From positions 1 to 44,614 of the forward strand of contig JAXDBS010000096.1 in assembly GCA_034678545.1 (NCBI GenBank): 44,614 nt of DNA, in the 5' to 3' direction. The position numbers were made by a program, and so were the translations under genes. Positions within the stretch are counted from its first letter, which is position 1, and each line of letters begins with the position of its first letter. The notes under the pieces are model-generated. The model saw nothing but the letters and a program-made list of their open reading frames with translations, was not told where the DNA came from and made no database searches. Source of the DNA: UBA5614 sp034678545 (lineage in GTDB: Bacteria; Cloacimonadota; Cloacimonadia; Cloacimonadales; Cloacimonadaceae). Shown piece after piece: positions 31,649 through 40,395 of this stretch.

Positions 31649-32494
31649 TTAAGGCGTGATCTTCAGGCCGCGGGCGTCCGGGCGTCCGGGGGAGTTGTCA
31701 AAGACCTCCGTGACATAGTAAATGACTGCGATGTACTGTTTGGGAAACTCGCCGTGGAAGTAGCTGTGGATGAGATTGATGTAGTCGACGACCTGCTTTT
31801 CATATTCCGTCAGCTTGGGATCGTTGGGGTCGAGCAGGCGGGCGATGGTCTTGAGCTTGAAGCTGGGTATGTCCAGAAAGACGATGGTGGAGACGGGATC
31901 GAGCATCTGGTTGGTGTAGGTCTGGGTCAGGAATTGGGGTTCGGCATACAGCTCGAGGGAGACCTGGCGGTCCAGGTCGAAGAGGTTTTCCGCGTCCCTG
32001 TACATGCCTTCCAGGATCTTCAGTTTGGCCGGCATGGGGTCTTTGATGGTGCTTTCCAGCCTAGTCAGCATGGAATCCAACTTGGCTGCCTTGGGCAGAA
32101 AGCCCATGCCCTTGACGGCATTGTTGAGCTTGAACCGGCTGCCCTGCCCGGCATAACCGTAGGTGGCGACCATGCCGTTGTGCGGGCCGGCCAGCTGGGG
32201 CCCGTCCTTGGACTCGCCGGTCATCAGCTTGGTGATTACATCCACATACTCCAGGCGGCGTTCAATGTTCCATTCCATGAAAGCTTTGGGGAACTGAACC
32301 AGAGGATAGCTGTGCCACTCGCCCTCCACGTAGGCTCGAACCTCCTTACTTGCGCTCAGGGCGGTTTCCGCAACAGTCTGACGGCAAAAGCCATCGGTAA
32401 AAAAATCTTCGGCTTTGGTAGGCAATTTCACTCCTTTGGCGGCGGTAAGGCCGCAGGCAAGCATCATAATAACCAGTGTAACCGGTATCCGCAT
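31649..32494 (-). CDS. Exported protein of unknown function
   Basis: A 281-aa protein with a signal peptide (MRIPVTLVIMMLACGLTAAK). A Cys at residue 14 is inside the hydrophobic core and does not form a convincing lipobox. The mature part is mostly alpha-helical by composition, with repeated charged and Leu residues and several Pro (LLDPNDPKLTEYEKQVVDY). No conserved motif was recognised. AAAGGAG precedes the ATG. It runs in the same direction as the exporter genes but is separated from them by 155 bases, so co-transcription is uncertain. Confidence 0.78.
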   Translation of the reverse strand: MRIPVTLVIMMLACGLTAAKGVKLPTKAEDFFTDGFCRQTVAETALSASKEVRAYVEGEWHSYPLVQFPKAFMEWNIERRLEYVDVITKLMTGESKDGPQLAGPHNGMVATYGYAGQGSRFKLNNAVKGMGFLPKAAKLDSMLTRLESTIKDPMPAKLKILEGMYRDAENLFDLDRQVSLELYAEPQFLTQTYTNQMLDPVSTIVFLDIPSFKLKTIARLLDPNDPKLTEYEKQVVDYINLIHSYFHGEFPKQYIAVIYYVTEVFDNSPGRPDARGLKITP

Positions 32495-32574
32495 AAGCAG
32501 CTCCTTTCGGTTGGAAGGATTTACGGCGGCGCGATATTTGTCAATGCATTTTCAGCCCTGACCCCAGATAAAAC

Positions 32575-32600
32575 AAAGCCCCTCCGTCCGAAGGGGCTTT
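32575..32600 (-). terminator. Rho-independent terminator of the seven-repeat SBBP gene
   Basis: A nine-base stem (AAAGCCCCT with AGGGGCTTT) with an eight-base loop, followed on the minus strand by GTTTTATC. It lies about 26 bases past the stop at 32626. Confidence 0.75.
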
Positions 32601-32625
32601 GCATATCATGATGACCGGTGTGGTG

Positions 32626-35600
32626 CTATTTCAGCAGGACCACTTTGCGGGCGGCGGAGTACCTGCCGCAGGTCATGCGGTAGCAGTAAACACCGGAAGC
32701 AAGGGGCTGCCCGTGCGGATCGGTTCCATCCCAGACAACATGGTGGTAGCCGGCAGCTTTGCCCCTTAGCACAAAGCTGCGGACCAGAGAGCCTCTGGCG
32801 TTGTAAATGTCGATCCTGACATCGGCGGCGGTTTTGAGGGCAAAGGGTATTTCGACCCGGGGGCTGAAAGGATTGGGAAAGGCGGCCAGCAGAGCGGTTT
32901 CGGTCGGGATATCAGGCACGGTCTCTTCCTGCCCGCCGGAGACGGTCACGGAAACGGGGCCGAAGAAATGGTCCAGGCCGCTCAGTTCCAGGCTTTGCAG
33001 CCAGTAGTGGTAGGTGTGCCCAGCTTCCACCTCGGCGTCCAGGTACTGATAGGTGACCTGGGTACCGAGGGCGGTTCCGCCTGAGATGGGAGTTGCATTC
33101 AGGGTGAAGGCTTCGTTCAGGCTGAAGGTTTCGTTGCGCAGGATGTTATAACCCAGCAGATTGGTCTCGGACTGGACGGTCCAGTTCAGGCTGACGAAGT
33201 TCTGCGCCGTGCAGGCCGCGGTAAAGGAACTCAGTTCCACCGGCAGGGTGGGGTCGTTGTTCAGCCCCTCGCTGACAATGGCAGGAATTTCCCCCTTCAG
33301 GCTGAAATTGAGTTCGGGCAGGACCACTTCGCCGGGGAGCTCCCCGATCAGATTGAGCGGGTAAGGAGCGCCCTGATGCCATTCGCCCTCCATAAAGAAA
33401 CAGATGTACCAGACGCCAGGATCATTCACCTGTAATGACAGATCAACTATTCCGCCCGGGGAATTCAGGAAGATCACGAAAGCGTTGTCGGGATCAAGCC
33501 CCTGGTTTGGGAAGGGGACACTCAACTGGGATACTTTCTTTACCTGGAACTCGATGTTACTGCCATATTCGGGGGGCGACAGGGCGGTCACGCCACCGAT
33601 GTTAACGCTATCCGGCGGTTCAATCGGAGTGGGGACGCCGGGAGGAATGACATTGGCCGCTATGGTGGTCAGGGAGCGGGTTTCAGAGAATCTCGCCTCG
33701 CCCTGGCAGGTGATCCGGACTCTCCAGTAATACTTGGTCGAATATTGTGACAGATGGCCGATGCAGAAGTAATTGTCCGGATTGCCCGGCTGCGGGGCAC
33801 CGGCGCCGCTGTACACGGGCGGCAAAGTGAAACCGGAATCGGGGTCGACATAAACGTCAAAGAAACTGCCCTGAGGGAAACTGCCCCAGCCGGGAGCGGT
33901 CCAGACGAAATCCGTGTTCCCTAAAAGCACGTTGCCGGCATTGGCCGCTGGAGAGACCAAAACCGGCGCCGGCAATTCAGCCGTGATCAGATTCCAGATA
34001 TCAGGAGATTCAGCGTCGCCCCTGGGTAATCCGTCCCGGCCTGACTTGGTGCCCGGATCATCGTAGTAAGGGACTATTTTCCAGTACCAGATACCGGCGG
34101 AAGGAACAGTGAACTGCAATGACGTGCCGGCCTCGGTATCCCCATTAATGATATCGGTGGGCGGATTATCCGAACCGATAAAGACCTTGTAACCGGTCGG
34201 AGCGGGCGGGCCAGCGGGAGCGGACCAGGCCAGGGTTTGGGAGCAGGGGAAAGCGGCTTTATAAACAACGGCGCTGTCCGCGGGAGAAGGGTCTGTAGCA
34301 TTGCCGGGATTCAGTTCCGCCCGCGTTTTGAATGACCAGACCGGGCAGCCGGAAGCATCAGCCGCTCCAATGTATGGAACAATCTTCCAATAATGCCATT
34401 GGTCCGGTTGCAAAGGGTCGGTGGCATGAGTTGTCCCTGTCTGCGTTGAGCCGTTGACCAGGTTGGTGGGTGGGTTATCGGTGCCGAAATAAACCTTGTA
34501 ACCATCCGGAGGGTTACCTGTTCCAGCCGACCAGGATAAAGTCTGCCCGGCAAAGCCAAGTCCGGTCGCCCCGTTGCCGGGGGCAGCAAGCACTGCCGGA
34601 TTGGGCGGTAATCCCAGCTTGGCGGTAAAAATATCGTAACCGCCGTTGCTGGTCAGGGTGGTGTTGCCAAACGTAGATGAGCCAACAAAATATCCCGTCA
34701 CATAGCAGTTCCCATTAGTATTGACTGCTATGCCATAGCCATAATCAGTACCTGAACCTCCCGCTTGTTTTACCCAAAGCCAGTTGCCATTAGTTCCTAT
34801 TTTTACGGCAAAAACATCGTAACCGTAACCGCTGCTGCTGGTCAGAGAGGTGTTGCCAAAGGTGGCAGTGCCCCAAAAATACCCCGTTACATAACAGTTA
34901 CCGTTGTTGTCGGCAGTGATATCATTGCCATCATCATAGCCTGTTCCTCCGGCTTTGCATGCCCAAAGCCAGTTGCCGCTGCTATCCAGTTTAGCGATAA
35001 AAATCTCATCATTGCCACTGCTGGTCAGGGAAGTGCTGCCAAAGGTAGCTGAACCCCGAAAATATCCTGTCACAAAGCAGTTACCATTGGTGTCGACAGA
35101 GATTCCATAACCCTGGTCAGAACTTGATCCTCCCGCTTTCTTTGCCCAGAGCCAGTTACCGCTGATGTCGAGTTTTGCAGTAAAAACATCAGCAGAGCCA
35201 CTACAGGAAAGGGAAGTACTGCCAAAGGTGCCGGTAACTTCAAAATATCCCGTCACATAGCAATTGCCGCCGGCATCCAGGGCGATGCTCCGGCCATTAT
35301 CATATCCTGTTCCTCCTGCTTGCTTAGCCCAGAGCCAGTTGCCGTTGCTGTCCAGTTTTGCGACAAAAACATCTAAGTAGCCACTACTGGTAAGGGTGGT
35401 ACTGCCAAAGGTAGCGGTAACTTGGAAAAATCCAGTCGTATAGCAGTTGCCTCCGGCATCGACAGCAATATCAAAGCTGCGGTCATCATTTGTTCCTCCC
35501 GCTTTCTTGGCCCAGAGCCAGTTGCCGTTGCTGTCCAGCTTAGCGGTAAAAATATCTCTATCGCCACCGCTGGTAAGGGAGGAGCTGCCAAAGGTGGCAG

Positions 35601-35955
35601 TGCCCAAAAAAAATCCCGTTACATAGCAGTTACCATTTGTATCAACTGCAATGCCATAGCCATAATCAGTGCTTGTTCCTCCCGCTTGCTTTGCCCAAAG
35701 CCAGTTACCGTTGCTGTCTGATTTGGCGACATAGATATCGTAATCGCCGGTGCTCGTAAGGGAGGTGGTGCCAATGGTGGTGGTTCCGTTGAAATATCCC
35801 GCCACATAACAATTGCCTGCAGCATCAAGAGCGATACTCCGGCCATAATCATTATCGATGCCTCCAGTTTGCTTTGCCCACAGCCAGTCCTGAGCCTGGG
35901 CAAATACCGCGAGGCTAAGGGCCAGCAAAAAAACGGCAAGAATATACTTCTTCAT
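32626..35955 (-). CDS. Large exported SBBP-repeat protein with fibronectin-like domains and sorting domain
   Basis: A 1109-aa protein starting at ATG 35955 (AGGAGG upstream; a TTG start at 36006 would precede that site). The signal peptide is MKKYILAVFLLALSLAVFAQ. Residues 23-448 are seven SBBP repeats of about 61 residues, each opening with a version of NWLWAKQAGG and containing GNCYVTGYF and FTAKLDSNG. Fibronectin-III-like domains follow (about 450-775), starting near LSWSAGTGNPPDGYKVYFG. A VELSSFTA module lies at about 905-1010 and the FlgD-Ig-like sorting domain at about 1020-1109 (AAFPNPFSPRVEIPFAL, IDIYNARGSLVRSF, LASGVYCYRM). Probably an exported, surface-displayed beta-propeller protein. 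Confidence 0.88.
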   Translation of the reverse strand: MKKYILAVFLLALSLAVFAQAQDWLWAKQTGGIDNDYGRSIALDAAGNCYVAGYFNGTTTIGTTSLTSTGDYDIYVAKSDSNGNWLWAKQAGGTSTDYGYGIAVDTNGNCYVTGFFLGTATFGSSSLTSGGDRDIFTAKLDSNGNWLWAKKAGGTNDDRSFDIAVDAGGNCYTTGFFQVTATFGSTTLTSSGYLDVFVAKLDSNGNWLWAKQAGGTGYDNGRSIALDAGGNCYVTGYFEVTGTFGSTSLSCSGSADVFTAKLDISGNWLWAKKAGGSSSDQGYGISVDTNGNCFVTGYFRGSATFGSTSLTSSGNDEIFIAKLDSSGNWLWACKAGGTGYDDGNDITADNNGNCYVTGYFWGTATFGNTSLTSSSGYGYDVFAVKIGTNGNWLWVKQAGGSGTDYGYGIAVNTNGNCYVTGYFVGSSTFGNTTLTSNGGYDIFTAKLGLPPNPAVLAAPGNGATGLGFAGQTLSWSAGTGNPPDGYKVYFGTDNPPTNLVNGSTQTGTTHATDPLQPDQWHYWKIVPYIGAADASGCPVWSFKTRAELNPGNATDPSPADSAVVYKAAFPCSQTLAWSAPAGPPAPTGYKVFIGSDNPPTDIINGDTEAGTSLQFTVPSAGIWYWKIVPYYDDPGTKSGRDGLPRGDAESPDIWNLITAELPAPVLVSPAANAGNVLLGNTDFVWTAPGWGSFPQGSFFDVYVDPDSGFTLPPVYSGAGAPQPGNPDNYFCIGHLSQYSTKYYWRVRITCQGEARFSETRSLTTIAANVIPPGVPTPIEPPDSVNIGGVTALSPPEYGSNIEFQVKKVSQLSVPFPNQGLDPDNAFVIFLNSPGGIVDLSLQVNDPGVWYICFFMEGEWHQGAPYPLNLIGELPGEVVLPELNFSLKGEIPAIVSEGLNNDPTLPVELSSFTAACTAQNFVSLNWTVQSETNLLGYNILRNETFSLNEAFTLNATPISGGTALGTQVTYQYLDAEVEAGHTYHYWLQSLELSGLDHFFGPVSVTVSGGQEETVPDIPTETALLAAFPNPFSPRVEIPFALKTAADVRIDIYNARGSLVRSFVLRGKAAGYHHVVWDGTDPHGQPLASGVYCYRMTCGRYSAARKVVLLK
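34612..35889 (-). repeat. Seven tandem 183-base coding repeats
   Basis: The SBBP units of the preceding gene are similar at the DNA level as well as in protein. Most are 61 codons; the sixth has 63 and the last is cut at about 58. The word GCCAGTTGCCGTTGCTGTC recurs almost exactly on the plus strand. Confidence 0.8.
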
Positions 35956-36006
35956 TGTTCCTCCTGGATTACAATCGTTGAAACGTAGTTCGCCCTGATT
36001 GCACAA

Positions 36007-36381
36007 GGCATTGGCTGATTTTGAGGGCTGTTGAATTGAGATTGGCGCATTAGCATAGAAGGGCGGATAACAGGATGGATGGTCAAGAAAGCATATCTAA
36101 TATTCATCCCAACCGCCTTCTAGAATAAATTAATAATACAAAAGCAGCGACTACTTAATGAAAGCGGTTCAACGCTGGTCAGAATTGTTTTGCTGTCAAG
36201 TTTTTTTATCAGGGCTGAGAAAGCCCAATCCATGCCAGTGTAAAAGTCCCATTTTTATTGGAATAATGTCTTTCCAATTTGCTGTTTCGGTTAAGTGTAG
36301 GGAGTGGGGAAGTCAATTTGTAACAAAAGTGTTGACTATGATATCAATAACCAGAAAATTGATTGAAATGGAGAAAAGATT
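36007..36381. other. Intergenic region, divergent promoters expected
   Basis: 375 bases between divergent genes. TTGACA-like words occur on the minus strand (around 36193-36199) and TTGACT on the plus strand (near 36333), but neither has a good -10 at the right spacing. No gene or RNA was recognised. Confidence 0.4.
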
Positions 36382-36879
36382 ATGAGAGTGATATATGTGA
36401 TACTGCTTGCCCTCTGGCTGGGAGGGGGGGGCGGGACGGCCGCGGCCGAAAACCTGGATGACGACCAGTTGCTGATGCGCGACTACCGGCTGCCCCAGAA
36501 TGCCGTTTCCGAAAAGGAACTGACGCTGCGGGACAGCCTCATGTGGATGGGCGGGGGGCCTTTCACCGGGACCGCCTTTCTCCAGTATGATGAAAAGCAG
36601 CTGCAGCACGCCACGCAATATATTAAAGGCGTCAAACACGGCAGCATGCTAGCCTGGTATCCGGACGGCAAGCCCATGCTGCTGGCCAATTACCGCAACG
36701 GCAGTCTGAACGGGAAATTCAAGGGCTGGTACCAGTTCGGCGGCGTGATCTATGACCTGGTGATGCGTGACAGCACCCTGGCCGGAGACCAGATTTACGA
36801 CGCCGACACCGGCCGCGAAACAACGGGCGGCGATGACAGCGAACCCAGCGGCGACGGCATCGAGCAGGGTAATGATTAA
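36382..36879 (+). CDS. Exported MORN-repeat protein
   Basis: A 165-aa protein with a signal peptide (MRVIYVILLALWLGGGGGTA, cut near AAAEN). Residues about 60-125 carry MORN-like repeats of the YwqK type: GPFTGTAFLQYDEKQL, KHGSMLAWYPDGKPMLLANY and NGSLNGKFKGWYQFGG. The C-terminal tail is acidic and Gly/Asp-rich and probably unfolded. MORN repeats form beta-hairpin rods that bind protein or lipid. The function is unknown. Its stop lies within the first codons of panB (eight-base overlap), which couples two apparently unrelated genes. Confidence 0.78.
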   Translation: MRVIYVILLALWLGGGGGTAAAENLDDDQLLMRDYRLPQNAVSEKELTLRDSLMWMGGGPFTGTAFLQYDEKQLQHATQYIKGVKHGSMLAWYPDGKPMLLANYRNGSLNGKFKGWYQFGGVIYDLVMRDSTLAGDQIYDADTGRETTGGDDSEPSGDGIEQGND

Positions 36880-37693
36880 CGTAAACGCCGGCCACAATAT
36901 CCGCAGCTTCAGGATCATGAAGGAAAAGGGCGACAAGATCGCCATGCTCACCGCCTACGATTGCGCCACAGCGCGGGCGGTTCAGGCGGCAGGGATCGAT
37001 GTGGTCCTGGTGGGCGACAGCCTCGGCATGGTGGTGCTGGGATATGAAAGCACCCTGCAGGTGACGATGGACGACATGGCCAGGCATTCCCAGGCCGTGC
37101 GGCGCGGGGCTCCAGAGGCTTTCATCATTGCCGACCTGCCCTACATGAGCTATCACGTATCCACTGAAGATACAAAGAAAAACGCCTCCCGCCTGATCAT
37201 CGAAGCGGGAGCCAACGCCGTCAAGCTGGAAGGCGGCAGCCCCGCCCGGGTGGAGTCGATCAGGGCGATCCTGGACTGCGAGATCCCCGTCTGCGGGCAC
37301 ATCGGGCTGACGCCCCAGTCCATTGTCAGGTTCGGCGGTTACAAGGTGCAGGGCAAGACCCCGGCGGAGCATGACAGGCTGATGGAAGAAGCGTTCCGGA
37401 TCGAGCAGGCGGGAGCCTTCATGCTGGTGCTGGAAGGCATTTCGGAGGAATTGGGCAAAGCGGTTACTGAGGCCGTGCAAATACCCACCATCGGCATCGG
37501 GGCCGGGCGCTTTTGCGACGGGCAGGTCCTGGTGTTTCACGACCTGCTGGGCTGGAGCAGCTTCGTCCCCAAGTTTGTGCGCCAGTACGCCCAAGTTCAG
37601 CAGTCCATGACAGAGGCCATCCAAACCTTCGTCAAAGAGGTCAAGGACGGTTCCTTCCCCACCCGGGAGCAGATTTATTATCCTATTGACTAA
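36872..37693 (+). CDS. panB: 3-methyl-2-oxobutanoate hydroxymethyltransferase PanB
   Basis: A 273-aa cytoplasmic enzyme that transfers a hydroxymethyl group from methylenetetrahydrofolate to 2-oxoisovalerate to make ketopantoate, the first committed step of pantothenate synthesis. Landmarks are IAMLTAYDCATARAVQAAG, VVLVGDSLGMVVLGYESTL, the metal ligand Asp in IIADLPYMSYHVS, NAVKLEGG, CGHIGLTPQ and IGIGAG. The start at ATG 36872 gives the usual length; a longer frame from 36767 lies within the MORN gene. panC and panD are not in this window. A GGGCGGG / CCCGCCC hairpin lies 26 bases after the stop. Confidence 0.95.
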   Translation: MINVNAGHNIRSFRIMKEKGDKIAMLTAYDCATARAVQAAGIDVVLVGDSLGMVVLGYESTLQVTMDDMARHSQAVRRGAPEAFIIADLPYMSYHVSTEDTKKNASRLIIEAGANAVKLEGGSPARVESIRAILDCEIPVCGHIGLTPQSIVRFGGYKVQGKTPAEHDRLMEEAFRIEQAGAFMLVLEGISEELGKAVTEAVQIPTIGIGAGRFCDGQVLVFHDLLGWSSFVPKFVRQYAQVQQSMTEAIQTFVKEVKDGSFPTREQIYYPID

Positions 37694-37718
37694 ACAAGCC
37701 TGATTTTCATTTTGGCAC

Positions 37719-37738
37719 GGGCGGGTTCCGGCCCGCCC
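37719..37738. other. Hairpin after panB
   Basis: A seven-base perfect G/C stem (GGGCGGG / CCCGCCC) with loop TTCCGG in the 78-base gap before the next gene. No T-run follows, so its role as a terminator is doubtful. Confidence 0.45.
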
Positions 37739-37771
37739 CGAGAAAACCACGAAGCAGGGAGATGAACGAAT

Positions 37772-38401
37772 ATGGGCAGTGCTGTCGGCCATGCGGAAAA
37801 GATGACCCCGCAGGAGACCTTCAACGCGGTGAACAACCTGAAGCACAGGCTGGAGGAGAACTTCATCCAATTGGGGCAGCTGCTGTCCGCGATCAAGCGG
37901 CAGAAGCTGTATGCCAAAAAAGGCTATCAGAGTTTCCGGGAGTTCGTGGAAACCGAATTCCGGCTCAACGGCGCCCTGGCCGGTAAGCTCTGCGCCGTCT
38001 ATGACCTGTACATCGACAATCTGGATATGGATGAAGGCACCGTCAAGCAGATCGGTTTCGACCGCCTGACTTTGGTCAAGCCCCTGGTGGCCAAGGCGGA
38101 CACATTCACGCAGGACGACTGGATCGAAAAGGCGGAAACCCTGCCGCTGGGCCAGCTCAAGCAGGAGATCAAGCAGCTAAAAGACAAACAAAAGGACAAG
38201 GACAAGGACCTCCGGGCTATCCTGGTGGATCAATATTTAGAGAGGATGCGGACGGAATTCAATTGCTCCCAGAAAGACATTAATTTTAAGCTGGCGCTGT
38301 ATTTTCAGGACATGGACCTGGAGGAAGTGAAGCAGGTGGTAAAAACCCGGCAGCGCCAGTTCGAGAGCCAAACGCAAGAAGCCAAGGAGGCAAAGAAATG
38401 A
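37772..38401 (+). CDS. Unknown cytoplasmic protein translationally coupled to porX
   Basis: A 209-aa, highly charged, mostly helical soluble protein with no signal or membrane segment. Residues about 20-75 include LGQLLSAIKRQKLYAKKGYQ followed by SFREFVETEF. The last part resembles the pattern seen in phage and plasmid HTH-type proteins (GYxSFxEFxxxEFxLxxxxAxKL), so weak DNA binding is possible. A Lys-rich coiled coil (about 133-150, KQEIKQLKDKQKDKDKDL) follows, and then a C-terminal helical part. I do not recognise the family. The stop overlaps the porX ATG (ATGA). This is strong evidence for coupled expression, and a partner or regulator of PorX is a reasonable hypothesis. Confidence 0.72.
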   Translation: MGSAVGHAEKMTPQETFNAVNNLKHRLEENFIQLGQLLSAIKRQKLYAKKGYQSFREFVETEFRLNGALAGKLCAVYDLYIDNLDMDEGTVKQIGFDRLTLVKPLVAKADTFTQDDWIEKAETLPLGQLKQEIKQLKDKQKDKDKDLRAILVDQYLERMRTEFNCSQKDINFKLALYFQDMDLEEVKQVVKTRQRQFESQTQEAKEAKK

Positions 38402-39960
38402 AGCACATGCGGATCCTCTGGGTGGACGATGAGATCGAACTGCTCAAGCCCTTCGTCCTCTTTCTCGAGGAAAAGGACTATGAGGTCACGACCTGCAACA
38501 ACGGCAACGACGCCATTGAACTGGTGGTGGAGAATAAATTTGACCTGGTCATCCTGGACGAGATGATGCCCGGCCTGGACGGACTCACGACCCTGACCGA
38601 GATCAAACGCATCAATTCCGGGCTGCCGGTCGTGATGGTGACCAAGAGCGAGGAGGAGGGCCTGATGGACAAGGCCATCGCCTCCCAGATAGCCGATTAC
38701 CTGATCAAGCCGATCAATCCCAATCAGATCATCATGGCCATAAAAAAGATCTTCCAGGCCGACGCCATCCGCGCCAACCAGATCGGCGAGCAGTACAGCA
38801 AGTTCGTGGCGGAGCTCAACCAGCGGCTGTTCACTTCCCCCGACTGGGACGAGTGGGCCCGTATCTACCGCGACCTCTGCTATTGGGAGCTCAAGATCGA
38901 CGAGGTGAACGACGAGGGCCTGCAGCAGATGCACTTCCTGCAAAAGCGCGACTGCAACACGGAATTCACCTCCTATGTGGAAAGCAACTACCGCAAGTGG
39001 CTGCAGACCGACGAGCGGCCCAACCTCTCCTTTGACGTGATCTCGCAGTATGTGGCGCCGCACTTCGAGGAGAACCTGCCCGTCTACATGATCATCATCG
39101 ACTGCATGCGGATGGACCAGTACATGGCCATCCAGCCCTATATCCAGGAACTGTTCGAGGAGGAACTTAACACCTATTACAGCATCCTGCCCACCGCCAC
39201 CCCCTTCTCGCGCAATTCCCTGTTCAGCGGGATGCTCCCGATCGACATAGCCAAGCGCTTCCCCGACTACTGGGTGACCTCTTCGGAACTGGATAACAGC
39301 CGCAACCGCAATGAACACCAGCTTCTGGACGAGCACGTGGGCGACCTCGGCTATGAGCTTACCCCGTCTTCCAAGTATGTGAAGATCTTTAACATGGAGG
39401 AGGGCAACTTTGTCCTGCGCAAGATCGAGACCTGGAACAAGGACCGGCTGGTCGTACTGGTATACAATTTCCTGGACCTGCTGGCCCATCACCGCTCCCG
39501 CGACCAGATCCTGCAGGAGGCCATTCCCCACGAGGAAGGCCTGCGCGCCTTCACCAAGCACTGGTTCCTGCATTCCTCTTTGTACGAAGCGCTGAAGCTG
39601 ATCGCCCGCCAGGACGCCATCGTAATTTTAACCACGGACCACGGCTCGATCAAGGTCAACCGCGCCACCCAGGTGATCGGGGACAGGGACGCCTCCATTA
39701 CAGTGCGTTACAAGGAAGGCAAGAACCTCAGCGCCAACGAGCGTCACGCCATCTTTGTCAAAAAGCCGGCGGAGTACGGCCTGCCCACTAAAAGCATCGT
39801 GGATAATTTCATCTTCGCCAAGGACGACTATTATTTCGTCTATCCCAATTCTTATCACCAGTACCAGCGCCAGTACAACGGCACCTTCCAGCACGGCGGC
39901 GTTTCCATGGAGGAAATGATCCTGCCGATTGCCATCTGCCGCACCAAGTCATTGTTGTAA
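38398..39960 (+). CDS. porX: PorX: response regulator with PglZ/alkaline-phosphatase-like domain
   Basis: A 520-aa protein, the usual PorX length. The receiver domain (residues 1-120) has VDDE, phospho-acceptor Asp54 in LVILDEMMPGLDG, Thr82 and Lys104 in DYLIKP. A helical linker follows. The C-terminal PglZ/alkaline-phosphatase-superfamily domain (about 200-510) has metal-ligand-type motifs IIIDCMRMDQY (about 234), TPFSRNSLFSG, YNFLDLLAHH and TTDHGS (about 413). In Porphyromonas, PorX with PorY controls type IX secretion genes and binds the sigma factor SigP; the phosphatase domain acts on oligonucleotides. No PorY kinase is adjacent here. A terminator follows. Confidence 0.92.
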   Translation: MKHMRILWVDDEIELLKPFVLFLEEKDYEVTTCNNGNDAIELVVENKFDLVILDEMMPGLDGLTTLTEIKRINSGLPVVMVTKSEEEGLMDKAIASQIADYLIKPINPNQIIMAIKKIFQADAIRANQIGEQYSKFVAELNQRLFTSPDWDEWARIYRDLCYWELKIDEVNDEGLQQMHFLQKRDCNTEFTSYVESNYRKWLQTDERPNLSFDVISQYVAPHFEENLPVYMIIIDCMRMDQYMAIQPYIQELFEEELNTYYSILPTATPFSRNSLFSGMLPIDIAKRFPDYWVTSSELDNSRNRNEHQLLDEHVGDLGYELTPSSKYVKIFNMEEGNFVLRKIETWNKDRLVVLVYNFLDLLAHHRSRDQILQEAIPHEEGLRAFTKHWFLHSSLYEALKLIARQDAIVILTTDHGSIKVNRATQVIGDRDASITVRYKEGKNLSANERHAIFVKKPAEYGLPTKSIVDNFIFAKDDYYFVYPNSYHQYQRQYNGTFQHGGVSMEEMILPIAICRTKSLL

Positions 39961-39984
39961 ACAACCAAGTTATATAGCGACCAG

Positions 39985-40016
39985 CAGGGCCTCCCCAACG
40001 GGAAGCCCTGTTTTTT
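39985..40016 (+). terminator. Rho-independent terminator after porX
   Basis: Stem CAGGGC / GCCCTG with an inner TCCC / GGGA pairing, followed by six T and CCCC. It lies 25 bases past the porX stop. Confidence 0.85.
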
Positions 40017-40243
40017 CCCCTTTGAAATGTTATCAGATACTGCTCTGCCGGGGCTGACTTCCATTTCCCGCATATTCGCCAAATTCATCAATACTCCGCT
40101 GCCCATCACTTGCTTCCTTTCTTTAAAGCAAGCGGGAACCTCCCTGGGAGCAGCCGGGGCAAGCCCTCGAGAATCCAGCGTGGATCCGGGGAGAGAACAA
40201 GGATGATTAATACAACCGGATGGGCGGGAAGTGAAAAAAAAGA
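40017..40243. other. Intergenic region between porX and the large exported protein gene
   Basis: 227 bases with no gene. Apart from a short ATCC / GGAT inverted word near 40172-40188, nothing distinctive was seen. Confidence 0.4.
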
Positions 40244-40272
40244 TTGACAGGGGATGGGGCACGTTTTTTAAT
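40244..40272 (+). promoter_or_regulatory. Sigma-70-like promoter of the large exported protein gene
   Basis: TTGACA (40244-40249), 17-base spacer, TTTAAT (40267-40272). The ATG follows about 125 bases later, so a long 5' leader is expected. Confidence 0.55.
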
Positions 40273-40395
40273 AATTTGCCTCTGATGAACGGGAAAGAGA
40301 AAAGCGATGTTTTTTTGCGCAGACCGCTGAGGGTGTCCGAGAGATCTATATTTTACCAAGATAGATAAAAAACAGCATTTCAGAAGGAGCCAAAG

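Noticed and set aside
34612..35889. Regularly spaced repeats that could suggest a CRISPR-like array
   Set aside because: The period is 183 bases and in frame; these are coding SBBP repeats, and no cas genes are present.
36007..36381. Possible tRNA or small RNA gene in a gene-free gap
   Set aside because: No cloverleaf-like sequence or T-loop consensus was seen, and no terminator-like hairpin.
36719..37870. Long open frame antisense to panB
   Set aside because: panB on the other strand is unmistakable; the antisense product has no recognisable features.
38305..39573. Long 422-codon open frame antisense to porX
   Set aside because: Complement of a highly conserved gene with biased third-codon positions; His/Val/Leu/Gln-rich product typical of antisense shadows.
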